DNA of 28,927 nt, from contig NPFB01000179.1 of assembly GCA_014084085.1 (NCBI GenBank), forward strand, positions 27,701 to 56,627. Direction: 5' to 3'. The position numbers and the translations under genes were made by a program. Position 1 is the stretch's first letter. The number at the start of each line of letters is the position of its first letter. The notes beneath the pieces were generated by a model that was given only the letters and a program-made list of their open reading frames with translations, was not told the origin of the DNA and did not search any database. This DNA is from Hondaea fermentalgiana (lineage: Eukaryota > Sar > Bigyra > Thraustochytrida > Thraustochytriidae). Positions 8,167-17,125 of the stretch are shown here, in pieces.

Positions 8167-10232
8167 GTTGGCTTCTTCTGCTTTCCCACCGCTCGCCGCT
8201 GCTCGCGTCGGCTCTAGACCCGTGCGCGGGGGCCGGCCGCGATCGGCCGCTCTTGGGTGGTCCGAGAAGAGATTCGATGGAGAAAGGACGCAGGGGGGTT
8301 GTCGTCCGCGGCGCCTGCCTGCCTGCCTGCCTGCCTCTGTGCTCGGAGCGAAGCGAGAGCGTCAGCGGCGCGCGACGCGCGTGTCTCTACCTAGTCTCGC
8401 CGCGAGAGCTCTCGCTGGCCCTCGCGTGGCTTCAGGCTTGGCTCGGCCTCGAGGAGTTCTTCGTTGCGGCGCGGACCTCGAGATGGCGGGTCCCTCACTT
8501 GACCCCGACGCGGTCTCGTCTCGTCTCGACTCGTCTCAACTCCCTTTCGCCGCGCGCGCAGGTTGGCCCCGGAGCTCGCGTTGTATCGTCTGCTGCGCTC
8601 TGCCGGGCTCTGCGCAGGCCGCGGGTTGGGTCTGGTCTGCGCGGCTGGGTCCGCGGCCTTGGACTGCGAACGAGAGGTTGTCGAAGTGGACTCACACTTG
8701 ACTTCTCGCGCCCCGACTCTCGCTCCAGCGCAGGCTCGCGCGGCCTCGCGTCGACCTCGGCCTGCCTCGTCTGCCCCGACCTCCTCTGCGAGATGCACGT
8801 GCGTCGGCTCCGCCTCGAGCTCGCGGCTGCAGGTCTGCTTGGCCTTCGGGTAAGTTGTTCGGGTTGGTCGTCGGGCTCGGCTTGGTTTTGCTTTTTGCCT
8901 CAGGCTGTTTGGTTTTACATAGACCAGACGAGACGAGGAATCAATCAATACCACGGACGAGATTCTCGTCACCACCCTCGCTGCCGCGAGGACCCGCGGG
9001 AGGACGGAGTTCTGGCCGCCGCGCAGAAGCCCCGCTCAGAGCATACCAGACAAGTCCAGTCAGGTCTCGAGCACGATGGGCCGAGGTGCCGTGGCTTGCC
9101 CGGCTCGTGTCGCCTGCGGTGCCTGGCTGAGCCAGCGAAGGAGGAAGCGCTCGCCTCTCGCGGCGCGGACAGAGCCTTGCTTTCTCTCGCCGCGGTACAA
9201 GTAGAGACAATTGTCCCGAGCTCCCGAGCCGAGCCCTGACGTGCGAGAGAGAAGCGGCCTCCGCCACCGGCACGGTCAATCGATCAATCAAGCAATCAAG
9301 CAAGCAACCAAGCGAGCAAGCAAGCAATCCATCGACATCCCGATATCCATCACAATCCGCAGCTCGCAGTTACAGTGGCAGTTGGATGCTTGCTTGCAAA
9401 AAGCTGGGTTTCCTTTTCTCTGCCTGCGACTTGTTGCACGCAATGCAAGCGGCAGCGGCGCAGCTCAGCTCCGTCGAAAGAGCCGCCGAAATTCGCGATG
9501 GGACGCCTCGGCCAGTCGAAGCGCAGGCGCCGAGTCCGTGCGCTGAGCCGAGCCGGAGGGCTACAGCCACCGCCTCCTTGCTTCTTCCTGGCCTTGACTT
9601 GATCGATGCCAAGCATCCAGGGGGGGCGAGCTCTTCATGGCGCTGTCGTGGCAGGTTTAGCTACAGCGACCAACTCATTCCTCAACGCAAGGCGACACGA
9701 GGCGCTGTCGCTGTCGCGAGGCGACACGGAAGTGGCGCCAAATTAGCTAGCGCCCGGGTCGCTCGCGAGATCCGTGGGCACAGGCGGCCGCGGCCAGGAG
9801 AGGAAAGTATCGAGCGCTTCGGCAGGCGAGGAAGCGAGCGACAGCGAGCAAGCCAGAGCGAGCGAGCAAGCCAGAGCGAACGAGCGAACGATCGAACGAC
9901 AGAGTGAATCACAGGATGGAGGGAGGGAGGACGATGAGGAGGTTATGAGTAGCGTTACGCAAACTACGAGAAACGGCGAAATTTAGCGCGCAAAGAAGAA
10001 GAAGAGATGCACTTTTTTGCGCAAACTGCAGGGAGGATCTCGGTCTCGGAAGGCGCAGGCTCACTGTCAACAACGCACAGCGCGTGCGAGACCGGAGACC
10101 GTTCCCCCGCCGGTATACACTATATACCTTTGCAACGTGTGCAGAAGCTCTATCATCAACCCGCCGTGCACAGCCGATCTTTTCTTTTCTTGCTCATGGG
10201 CAATGTCCGGCTGGGCGGTTCTCCTGGCCAGA
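8167..10232. other. 2.07-kb gene-free stretch
   Basis: Must hold the promoter of the minus-strand phosphatase (right of 8166) and the 3' end of the minus-strand NHL gene (left of 10233). Long open frames on the + strand, including one from 8058 to 9239, look like translated GC-rich simple sequence. A convincing short intron pattern is present at 8850-8903. Short direct repeats of the GCGAGCAAGC and CAATCAAG types cluster at 9280-9330 and 9835-9895. A TATA-like TATACACTATATA lies near 10113-10126. Confidence 0.55.
8850..8903 (+). other. candidate 54-nt spliceosomal intron in an unassigned transcript
   Basis: A consensus donor CGG-GTAAGTTG at 8850 is followed by a T-rich tract and the acceptor TTTTTGCCTCAG ending at 8903. 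The length, 54 nt, is plausible for a compact protist intron and is a multiple of three. Flanking sequence can be read through from an ATG at 8792, but the resulting peptide has no recognisable features. The host may be a non-coding or leader transcript divergent from the phosphatase gene. Confidence 0.4.
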
Positions 10233-11933
10233 TCATCGCATGGGACGAAAAAATGGGTGGTGCGCCGCAATGACATCGGACGCCGAGGTCGGAGACACCG
10301 CGGGTCCCGGAGGATGGGGACGCTGCCGTGGTGGGAGGTAGTGCAAACGCGTTGAGGAAGGCGATGTCGAAGACGATAACGACGCAGGCGGCGATGGGGA
10401 AGAAGAGCTTGTTGCCCGCTGCCCACGTTGCTCTTGTGAGTTCTCCTTGCTTGCATTTGTTGCCGCAAGGTCAGCGCCAATCTTGGCGGTAGGTCGACCG
10501 CCATCCAGGCTCGCGCGCACGGTGAGCACCGCGCCACGCACGGCACAATGCAGAGCCCCGTTACGTCCGACGGAGACCATGGCGCTCGCTGTGAAATCCT
10601 GACGTACAGTTCTTGAGGTCCCGCTGACCACGTCAATTTGACGTAATCCACTTGCGTCTGCTACGAGCAGGCTGCGACTCTCATTGTGCCACACCATTGC
10701 AGTCGGCGAGCTCAGACCGCCGCAGACGGTGGATACGCGCTCGCTGCGTAGACATATGCAGCGGACGCGGCCTCCTCCGCGCTCCAAGACGTAGATCTTG
10801 TGCGACCCGGCGAGACTCAAAACTTGGCAGGGTGCTTCAAAGGCCGCCTGAGACAACGGCCCATCGCGGTGCCCAGTGTCCATGCGCCCGCTCGACGCGT
10901 CGCGGCGCCCGCCCACGAGCGTCACGACTTGACCTTGTTCCACATTGATGAAGCGAATCGCGTGGTTTCCTTCGTCCGCGACCAAGACGTTCTTGCCATC
11001 GGGCGCCAAACCAAGCCCAGAGGGTTTGTTAAAGTGTGCCGTACCGAGCGGCCCGTCGCGAAGACCGCGTTTTTCTGCGCCTGCCCATGCACAAACACGC
11101 ACCGCGCCGCCCTCGCGAATCTCCACCCGACGTAAACAATGCGCGCGGGAATCGCTCACAAAAAACATGGCCGTGTTGCCATGTGCAGCACCCCGTGCGG
11201 CATCGGACGCTGAACATAGTCCTGCAAATTCGTGTCCGGGTTTGGCCGTCTCCAACACTACAGTCTTGCCACCTCGCGCTTGTCCCGAGGACGCGAGGGC
11301 CACCAATACGAGACCAACACGACAAGCGACGGCCACAGCGCCTCCGCAATGCAAAAGGGCACGCACGCCCGGAAGGTCCTCTTGCGTTTGTACAGTCACG
11401 TCTTTGTGAAGATAAATTCTCGGTGCACGTCCTCGCGGGGATCTCGACGCTGTCGACGAAGATGACGTCGAGCTTGGTGAACGCCCTGGCAATGAAGAAC
11501 GTGATGGTGTTATGTTTGAGCGTGGCCGAGGCTGTCGATTGCCTCGCGCTACGGGGGTCCTCGCGTCATTCTTTGGTGTTGACCCAGAACGCGCCTGGAC
11601 CTGTAGATCGCCTCGCGCTGCTGGCGTTCTTGCGCTTTTGCGTCTTGTTGGGACGCTCTCATTTGGTCGCGACCGCGAGCTTGACGTAGAAGAACCAACA
11701 GTCTCTCCTTGTAGCCTGCGTGGCTCGATCCCGTTGTTTTCTCGCCCGTAGCACGCCTGCTGCCGTTGCTGCGGCTTCTGCTTCTGCTGCAGGGGCCTCT
11801 GTTCGTCCTCATTCGCGCGCAGGGTCTCGAGCTCCTGCATCTTGGCCTGGAGGAGTCCCATCGTGTGCTCCAGTTCGCCGAGCACTTTGCGCCTGTCGCG
11901 CGGCGCGAGGGGGCGGCGGCCCGTCTGCTCCAT
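10233..11933 (-). CDS. NHL-repeat beta-propeller protein with N-terminal coiled coil
   Basis: 566-aa protein of unknown function. Residues about 15-40 form a short heptad-like helix (LGELEHTMGLLQAKMQELE). Residues 45-175 are basic, Gln/Ser/Arg-rich and disordered, with a 23-residue imperfect internal duplication (ARTPAARGD at 101-109, ARTPVARGN at 124-132). From about 190 to 440 the pattern is that of NHL propeller blades. The best blade contains GPLGTAHFNKPSGLGLAPDG, then VLVADEGNHAIRFI and VVTLVGG (about 294-342); a second begins GPLSQAAFEAP. A Ser/Pro-rich tail follows. NHL propellers are usually binding platforms, so a scaffold or adaptor role is inference. The start is the first in-frame ATG (context ACGATGG); upstream in-frame sequence starts at no ATG. 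No signal peptide or membrane helix is seen. Confidence 0.75.
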   Translation of the reverse strand: MEQTGRRPLAPRDRRKVLGELEHTMGLLQAKMQELETLRANEDEQRPLQQKQKPQQRQQACYGRENNGIEPRRLQGETVGSSTSSSRSRPNESVPTRRKSARTPAARGDLQVQARSGSTPKNDARTPVARGNRQPRPRSNITPSRSSLPGRSPSSTSSSSTASRSPRGRAPRIYLHKDVTVQTQEDLPGVRALLHCGGAVAVACRVGLVLVALASSGQARGGKTVVLETAKPGHEFAGLCSASDAARGAAHGNTAMFFVSDSRAHCLRRVEIREGGAVRVCAWAGAEKRGLRDGPLGTAHFNKPSGLGLAPDGKNVLVADEGNHAIRFINVEQGQVVTLVGGRRDASSGRMDTGHRDGPLSQAAFEAPCQVLSLAGSHKIYVLERGGGRVRCICLRSERVSTVCGGLSSPTAMVWHNESRSLLVADASGLRQIDVVSGTSRTVRQDFTASAMVSVGRNGALHCAVRGAVLTVRASLDGGRPTAKIGADLAATNASKENSQEQRGQRATSSSSPSPPASLSSSTSPSSTRLHYLPPRQRPHPPGPAVSPTSASDVIAAHHPFFRPMR

Positions 11934-12432
11934 CGTTGCGCGCGGGCGTACCACGCGCTGGTGGGTCGCGCTCCTTCTCGCTGCGCCTTTTGAAAATGTC
12001 GAACCTGCGCGCGCTCGCGTGCAAGACAAGCCGTTGCACCTACCTCCCAGTCAGTCGACTGGCCTTCACATCCTGGTCCTGGAAAAAGGATCGGGATGCC
12101 TTGGGGCTTGCACGGACTGAAAGATTTGTTGCAAGAAAGCTTGACCCTTGGGAGCACAGCATAGTTGTCGTTGTTGTTGTAGTTGTGCAGAATGACTGGC
12201 AGTCACATCCTGGACCTGTAAAAAGGGCCGGGATGCCGTGGGCTTGCACGGACTGAAAAAATCGTAGCAAGAAAGCTCGACCCGTGGGAGCATAGCGTAG
12301 CATAGCATAGTTGCTGTTGTTGTAGCTGTGCAGAACTCAAATGAGGAGAATAGAAAAGGATACGAAGAGGGCAAAGAATAGGAATAGGCGGTGAATTACA
12401 TCTCATCAATCAAATAGGGTCGGTCACCTTAC
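11934..12432. other. spacer between NHL gene and PDK-like gene
   Basis: About 500 nt containing the 5' leader of the NHL gene and the 3' end of the kinase gene, both on the minus strand. Most of it is the 137-nt tandem duplication annotated separately. No protein-coding gene is supported. Confidence 0.6.
12057..12335. repeat. 137-nt tandem duplication
   Basis: Two adjacent imperfect copies, 12057-12193 and 12194-12335. Both begin GACTGGC then TCACATCCTGG. Both contain GCTTGCACGGACTGA and GCAAGAAAGCT, and end with a GTT-rich tract followed by TGTGCAGAA. Copy 2 has an extra GCATA-type expansion (GTAGCATAGCATAG). On the minus strand each copy carries a pyrimidine tract ending in CAG (AATCTTTCAG and GATTTTTTCAG) that resembles a 3' splice site. 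The duplication lies upstream of the NHL gene's ATG. Confidence 0.88.
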
Positions 12433-13803
12433 CTACTCGGGCAAGGTCTCGACGGCAGCGGACTCGAGGCGGTTAATGTAAATGTAAGCATCCGTGCCCC
12501 AGCCCTCCGTGGACATGATCTTGAGGTCGCCGCCAAAGTAGCGCGCAAAGACTCGGGAAATGGGCAGACCGTAGCCCATGCCCACAAAATTGGACCGGAA
12601 GGTGATGGGTTCCTCGTCCTCATCGACCGTGGCCGAAGCGTCGATGTTGGCTTCGTCACTATCCACCGGAGCTTCATTTGCCTCTTCCGAGCTTCGAACG
12701 TCCTCGTCCGGAATGGTCGTGTATTCGTAACTCCAAATTTTGGCCATCTCGCTACGTGGAATGCCGCCGCCCTCATCCGAAACCTTGATCACCACATCCT
12801 CGCGGCCGCCCGAGATGGCCACCAACACTGGAGGCAGCCCGTCCGGACCAAGATGGTGATCTGCGCTCAGACGCAGACGCTTGCGGCGTGCGGCGCCTGC
12901 TGCTCCACGATGCTGTTCAATCACTGCGCGCACCGAGTTCTTGAGCAGCTCGAAAAGCATGTGGTGCAAGTGCGATTCCACATAGGTGAACTTGAAGTCG
13001 AGGTGACCCTTGACCTGGATCTCAGGACAGACGCCAAATCGCTGCAGGCAGAGCGCGCGCGTATTCTCGGCTGCCTCGCGCGCGACCTCGGCGACGCAAA
13101 GTCCGCGCTTGATCTTGGACCGCCCAGCGATGCCACACTGCTGGCCAATGAGCATGCGCACCGAAAGACGCGCAGTGAAGAGATCATCGAGTTGAGCGTC
13201 GAGCATCTTGATCGTGGACGCCGACACCGGAGGCGGCCCGCGCTTGAACTGGCGCAAACCGCGCGCGATCGAGGGCAAGGTCGCGGCGTCACGCATGTAA
13301 AATTCCTGACACAGGTGGTTAAAGTTCTTCTCGCGCTCCTCCGTGTTGGGAGCCGGCATGGCCGCGAGGTCCTGGAAAAATGTGTAGTACAGCATCGTCA
13401 CACGCTGCACAGGCTTGGTCTCGAGCAGTTTGGGCGGCAGCTCTGACATTTCGTTGAAGCGCTTCGCCACACGGACGAGCAGCTCATTCTGCAAGGCCGA
13501 CGCCAGCTTTTGTCGCTGCTTTGAGTTGCTCAGGAGCAGCATTTGCTGGATTGTCACGGGTGTGATCTGCTGCTTCGCGTAGTGCTCCAGCGAGTAGTCC
13601 CGGCTGCCGCGCCGGATCAGAGAGGTCTTGGCACCCGAGATGGAGAGCGTCCGTGCGCCCGCCATCTCGACGCGCGCCCCAGGCTCTGCGCGCCGCTCCA
13701 GGGGGAGGCCGACGGGCGCCATGCCCGCGCCCAGCGCACGCGCGCTGCACGCAGCGGCGCTGCCGCGCACGGCTCGCCTCCGCACGACCCCGCCCAACCG
13801 CAT
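12433..13803 (-). CDS. mitochondrial PDK/BCKDK-family protein kinase
   Basis: 456-aa kinase of the GHKL-fold mitochondrial family, which phosphorylates and inactivates the E1 subunit of pyruvate or branched-chain 2-oxoacid dehydrogenase. The N-terminal helical domain (about 70-245) holds the family's YYTFFQDL and LSVRMLIGQQ segments. ATP-site motifs are HHMLFELLKNSVRAV (280-294), DEGGGIP (343-349), GMGYGLPISR (408-417) and FGGDL with STEGWGTDAYIY (423-442). GYGLPISR and YFGGDL look closer to PDK than BCKDK, but the usual PDK C-terminal tail is absent. An acidic insert (about 367-400) lengthens the ATP lid. The ATG at 13803 gives an Arg/Ala-rich, acid-free leader (MRLGGVVRRRAVRGSAAACSA before Arg24) suited to mitochondrial import; later Met28 is an alternative. 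A leader intron is possible at 13879-13935. Confidence 0.88.
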   Translation of the reverse strand: MRLGGVVRRRAVRGSAAACSARALGAGMAPVGLPLERRAEPGARVEMAGARTLSISGAKTSLIRRGSRDYSLEHYAKQQITPVTIQQMLLLSNSKQRQKLASALQNELLVRVAKRFNEMSELPPKLLETKPVQRVTMLYYTFFQDLAAMPAPNTEEREKNFNHLCQEFYMRDAATLPSIARGLRQFKRGPPPVSASTIKMLDAQLDDLFTARLSVRMLIGQQCGIAGRSKIKRGLCVAEVAREAAENTRALCLQRFGVCPEIQVKGHLDFKFTYVESHLHHMLFELLKNSVRAVIEQHRGAAGAARRKRLRLSADHHLGPDGLPPVLVAISGGREDVVIKVSDEGGGIPRSEMAKIWSYEYTTIPDEDVRSSEEANEAPVDSDEANIDASATVDEDEEPITFRSNFVGMGYGLPISRVFARYFGGDLKIMSTEGWGTDAYIYINRLESAAVETLPE

Positions 13804-14454
13804 CCTGCAAGTTGGCTTCGCTCGCCGTCGATGCAATGATGTTGCTTTGCCTTTCTCTCTCTCTCCCTCTCTCTCTTGCTGTGCGCTTAACTAACTTCTA
13901 ACAAGGCCTAGGCCGCCCCGGCCGCCCCTACTTACTACCCGCTTTGGTTTTCTTTCATTTTTTCCTGGACTTCTTTTCGAGCTGTCGGCTGCGGCCGCTC
14001 TGCGCTCGGCTTGGAGACTACGAATTCTTGCCTGTCGCAAAAAACGTTTGCATCTTGGCCGACGGGTAGGCGCAGCGGATACGTGCCATGCGGAAACAAC
14101 GAGGTTCATTTTCCCCTTTTTGGTGTGTTTTAGAATTTATGCTGCAATGCATCGCGCCACGAACGTTCCTTCCCTGGCATAGGCCTAGTGATGATTTCGC
14201 CAAAAAGGGGAAGATTTTGACTTGCAGCAATCAAGTTTGGTGAGCCCGCCATAACTTGTTGCAGCTAGGGAGATGATTTGACGAAAGTTTCGATCACGGC
14301 GACCTGCAAAACAGCTCAAAAGAAGAAGAGGACATTCACAAAAGACCTCAATAAGAGCAAGGTGAAGTGAGGGAAAAAAGGACGGAATGCTTCAATTCAT
14401 CATCATCATAGTTGTGTGTTTTTGTTTGTGTTTTGTGTTTGAGAAATCCTAAGT
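13804..14454. other. spacer between PDK-like and FAM13-like genes
   Basis: 650 nt holding the leader of the kinase gene and the 3' end of the FAM13-like gene, both minus-strand. CT-rich at 13850-13875, with an intron-like pattern at 13879-13935. The sequence near 14395-14440 reads as an A/CA-rich 3' untranslated region on the minus strand. No gene is recognised. Confidence 0.6.
13879..13935 (-). other. candidate 57-nt intron in the kinase 5' leader
   Basis: On the minus strand a donor GTAAGT (13935-13930) is followed 57 nt later by an acceptor GCGCACAG ending at 13879. The acceptor's pyrimidine tract is weak. The size matches the other intron candidate at 8850-8903. A purine-rich leader and the ATG at 13803 follow. 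Confidence 0.3.
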
Positions 14455-16683
14455 CTAGCCGCGGGCAAGCGGGGAGTTCTGCACGAAACGCGGAGATCGT
14501 GATGGAGATGCCGTTTGACCAACCTGAAGTGAAGCCAGCGTCTCCTTGAGCTCCTTGTAACGGCGATACTCGCGTTCGAGACCTTTGATATCTGCGGCGC
14601 ATCGAATTTTGCGCTTGTTATCAATCTCAAACTTGCGCTCAAATTCGCGAAGTTGCGTTTGAAGCGCCCGTTTCTCACCCAATAAGGTCTCGATCGAACG
14701 CGGCTGGCCTCCTCGCTGCGGACCGCCGTCATGACTATGAGCGTCCATGGAACCCTCGGATCCAGACCGGCTTCGCAAGCTGCTTGCCTCTCTGAATTTG
14801 TCATCACCGTTGCCCATTCCGAGCTCGTTGATGCGTCGTTTCAACGCGTTGTACTCTTCATACAGATGCCGAATAGGCTCCTTATCGAGACGAACTGGTT
14901 TTCGCCCATGTACACGAAAAAAGTCCTCATCGAAGCGTTTCAATCTGGCTTTGAGAGCGCGTTTGTCGCCTTCAAGGCGAGCGCGCAGTGCTCCCGGTGT
15001 CACGGTTTCGCGTTCCTCCGCGTCTCGTTCTTCGGCATCGTCTGCACTCCTGCCAGAACCTTCGCTTTTCGCACGGCCCCGTACCCCATTTCGTGCATTG
15101 CGCTCTTCGATGCTTTCGTTGGCACGATTGCGCTGTTTCTCTTCATCTTGGTTGCCATTGTTGCCCCGACCGCTCGATGCGGGCTCTGCTGTCGGTGTGG
15201 TTGACTCTACAAAAGAAGCGGCTGATGTCGCGGCAGAGGCCGCAGCTGCTTTTTCGAAGGCTCGCTCCAAACGGCCTTCCACCAACTTTTGACTCGAGTT
15301 TTTCGATGTCATGCGCTGGTTCGCATGCTCAAGGCGACCCTCAGACGCAGACTTGGAGATAATAGGATCTGGAAGGCGTGATGGCACGCTCTCGGCGCGG
15401 TCAAGTGCGTCCGGGTCACGCCGCGAAGGGCCATTTTCAGTGACGCCTTGCTCGCTCTGAGGCTGCGACATGGCGAGATGGGCAGCCTTGCCCGAGTTCC
15501 GTTTCTTTAGCTCAAACGTCGATTCAGGAGAGCCGAGCTTGACGATCGACTTTGAAGCCAAAGGAACAGGACTCGCCATCGAGGCTGCTGGCACTCTGAC
15601 GAAGCGCATCCACGAGGTCTCGCCGAGACAGAGCCTATGGACCGTTTCGTCGATGAGCTTGTTCGCCTGCTCCAAGTTGATGTGCGAGCTCTCGTCGCGC
15701 ACTGAGATAGCCAGCTTTGGCTGCTCCGGGGCCGGAAAAATCTTTTCGTCGACGGTGACAATGCTAAGAGGACGGCGCGAAGCAGCCTGAGCCTCAGTGG
15801 CAACAGCTTCGAGCGTCTTACTTACACTTCCTTTGCGCTCGCCGCGAGACCCAGTCGAGGGCGACAAGGAGCCTGCCGGTCCTGCAGCAGCCTTGCGCTT
15901 GTTCTGCTGCAAACCGGGCGACGATGTCAGCAAAGGTGCGGGACTTTCGGTACTTGTTTTCAGAGTGTCAGCTTTTGCCGGGTCCAGAGGCGCCTCGTCT
16001 GAAGTCCACGCATCATCGAGATCATCAAGGTGGTCAAGCAAAGCGCTCATAATGTGTCTGGCGAGGCCCAACTCGCGGCGATGGCGGATCGACATAAAGG
16101 TCGTGTCTCTTGGTTTGGCCAAGATAGGGCCTACAGATGACATGGCCTCGAGAGACGTAAGCTTTGGGGCCTTTTGCATCGCGACTGCGACAAAATGCAA
16201 AACGCGATGCAGATTGTGTCGATTGTCTACCGCCAGGCGCATGACGAGATCGCGGAGGTCTGCCAATGTAAGCGCTTCACGCACAGCATCGGCGTAGGCA
16301 TCCGTATATGCATCTTCGAGGTCTTCCAACGGCTCGAGGTCGAGAGCGAGAACCGTCATGCGTTGGAAGACGTCGAACGGGAACAGAGGCAGCTGTCGGC
16401 GTCGGAGATGCAGCCACAGCACTCCTGCGGCGAATGCAGGTTCGAGGACGCGCGGCAAGCCGCGCGTCGCGTCGTTTTTGCCTTCATCGGCATTCCTATC
16501 GTCGCGGGAATACAGCAGGTCAGACAAGAGCTCCGCGACCTCGGTGACGGGGACCTGCGGCGCCAAAAGGTCGGATGCGGGCGCCTTGGCCGGCATCTCG
16601 ATCCGCGCAAGACATGCCTCCACCACAAAGCTGGTCTCTGCCTCCACGGCGGCAGCGTCCACCCTGAAGGGCGACCGCGCCAT
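14455..16683 (-). CDS. FAM13-like protein with RhoGAP-like N-terminus and duplicated C-terminal domain
   Basis: 742-aa predicted signalling protein. Residues about 10-195 resemble a divergent RhoGAP fold. VLWLHLRRRQLPLFPFDVF matches the helix pattern of GAP domains, LAVDNRHNLHRVLHFVAVA matches the conserved NR-L-L-H helix, and RRELGLARHIMSALLDHLDDL matches the final helix seen in FAM13. A recognisable arginine-finger segment (G-I/L-F-R) is not visible, so GAP activity is doubtful. The middle (200-560) is polar and disordered. Two homologous FAM13-type helical modules end the protein, at 570-620 (GDKRALKARLKRFDEDFFRV and HGRKPVRLDKEPIRHLYEEY) and 667-719 (GEKRALQTQLREFERKFE). The ATG at 16683 sits in a strong context (GGCAAGATGG). 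The frame stays open upstream through GC-rich low-complexity sequence and an assembly gap, which I treat as leader. Confidence 0.75.
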   Translation of the reverse strand: MARSPFRVDAAAVEAETSFVVEACLARIEMPAKAPASDLLAPQVPVTEVAELLSDLLYSRDDRNADEGKNDATRGLPRVLEPAFAAGVLWLHLRRRQLPLFPFDVFQRMTVLALDLEPLEDLEDAYTDAYADAVREALTLADLRDLVMRLAVDNRHNLHRVLHFVAVAMQKAPKLTSLEAMSSVGPILAKPRDTTFMSIRHRRELGLARHIMSALLDHLDDLDDAWTSDEAPLDPAKADTLKTSTESPAPLLTSSPGLQQNKRKAAAGPAGSLSPSTGSRGERKGSVSKTLEAVATEAQAASRRPLSIVTVDEKIFPAPEQPKLAISVRDESSHINLEQANKLIDETVHRLCLGETSWMRFVRVPAASMASPVPLASKSIVKLGSPESTFELKKRNSGKAAHLAMSQPQSEQGVTENGPSRRDPDALDRAESVPSRLPDPIISKSASEGRLEHANQRMTSKNSSQKLVEGRLERAFEKAAAASAATSAASFVESTTPTAEPASSGRGNNGNQDEEKQRNRANESIEERNARNGVRGRAKSEGSGRSADDAEERDAEERETVTPGALRARLEGDKRALKARLKRFDEDFFRVHGRKPVRLDKEPIRHLYEEYNALKRRINELGMGNGDDKFREASSLRSRSGSEGSMDAHSHDGGPQRGGQPRSIETLLGEKRALQTQLREFERKFEIDNKRKIRCAADIKGLEREYRRYKELKETLASLQVGQTASPSRSPRFVQNSPLARG

Positions 16684-16987
16684 CTTGCCCGCCCTGACCG
16701 GCCGGCCGGCTGCCTTGCTAGGCTCTGGCCTCGCCTTGGCTCGCCTGGGACGCGCGACTCGCCGGGACGCTTTTTGCGAGCTGCGCTCGCCCCGCTTCTC
16801 TCGCGCCGCTCGGGGCTGGCGCCGCCGCGCGCTCTGCTCTGCTCTGCTCTGCTCTGCTCTGCGCAGCGCAGCGCGGCGCGGCGCGGCGCGGCGCAGCGGG
16901 GTCGGCGGACTCGGCGCCTCGCCGCGCCTCGCGCGACCAGGCCGCGCGACGGATCCCTGAATGAATGAACGAATGCGCCTCCTCGCC

Positions 16988-17006
16988 GCCGATCCGGTAA
17001 CAGCAA
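16988..17006. repeat. 19-nt gap flank, left copy
   Basis: GCCGATCCGGTAACAGCAA directly abuts the N gap and is identical to 17107-17125 on the other side. Confidence 0.98.
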
Positions 17007-17106
17007 NNNNNNNNNNNNNNNNNNNNNNNNNNNNNNNNNNNNNNNNNNNNNNNNNNNNNNNNNNNNNNNNNNNNNNNNNNNNNNNNNNNNNNNNNNNNNN
17101 NNNNNN
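17007..17106. other. assembly gap of exactly 100 N
   Basis: One hundred unresolved bases, the conventional placeholder length for a gap of unknown size. The identical 19-nt flanks suggest the two contigs actually overlap. It lies about 320 nt upstream of the FAM13-like ATG. Confidence 0.99.
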
Positions 17107-17125
17107 GCCGATCCGGTAACAGCAA
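17107..17125. repeat. 19-nt gap flank, right copy
   Basis: Perfect repeat of 16988-17006 immediately after the N run. GC-rich CCGCCG sequence follows. Confidence 0.98.

Noticed and set aside
8058..9239. 393-codon open frame on the + strand antisense to the phosphatase start
   Set aside because: Composition is that of GC-rich simple sequence (runs of CLPACLPLC and R/S/L), no domain or membrane pattern is consistent, and the frame overlaps a well-supported gene on the other strand.
10113..10126. TATA-like TATACACTATATA near the 3' end of the NHL gene
   Set aside because: No gene starts downstream on either strand at a suitable distance.
12066..12374. Minus-strand frames through the 137-nt duplication (MLPRVKLSC-type peptides)
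   Set aside because: The two copies are read in different frames and neither joins in frame to the NHL gene, so the openness looks incidental.
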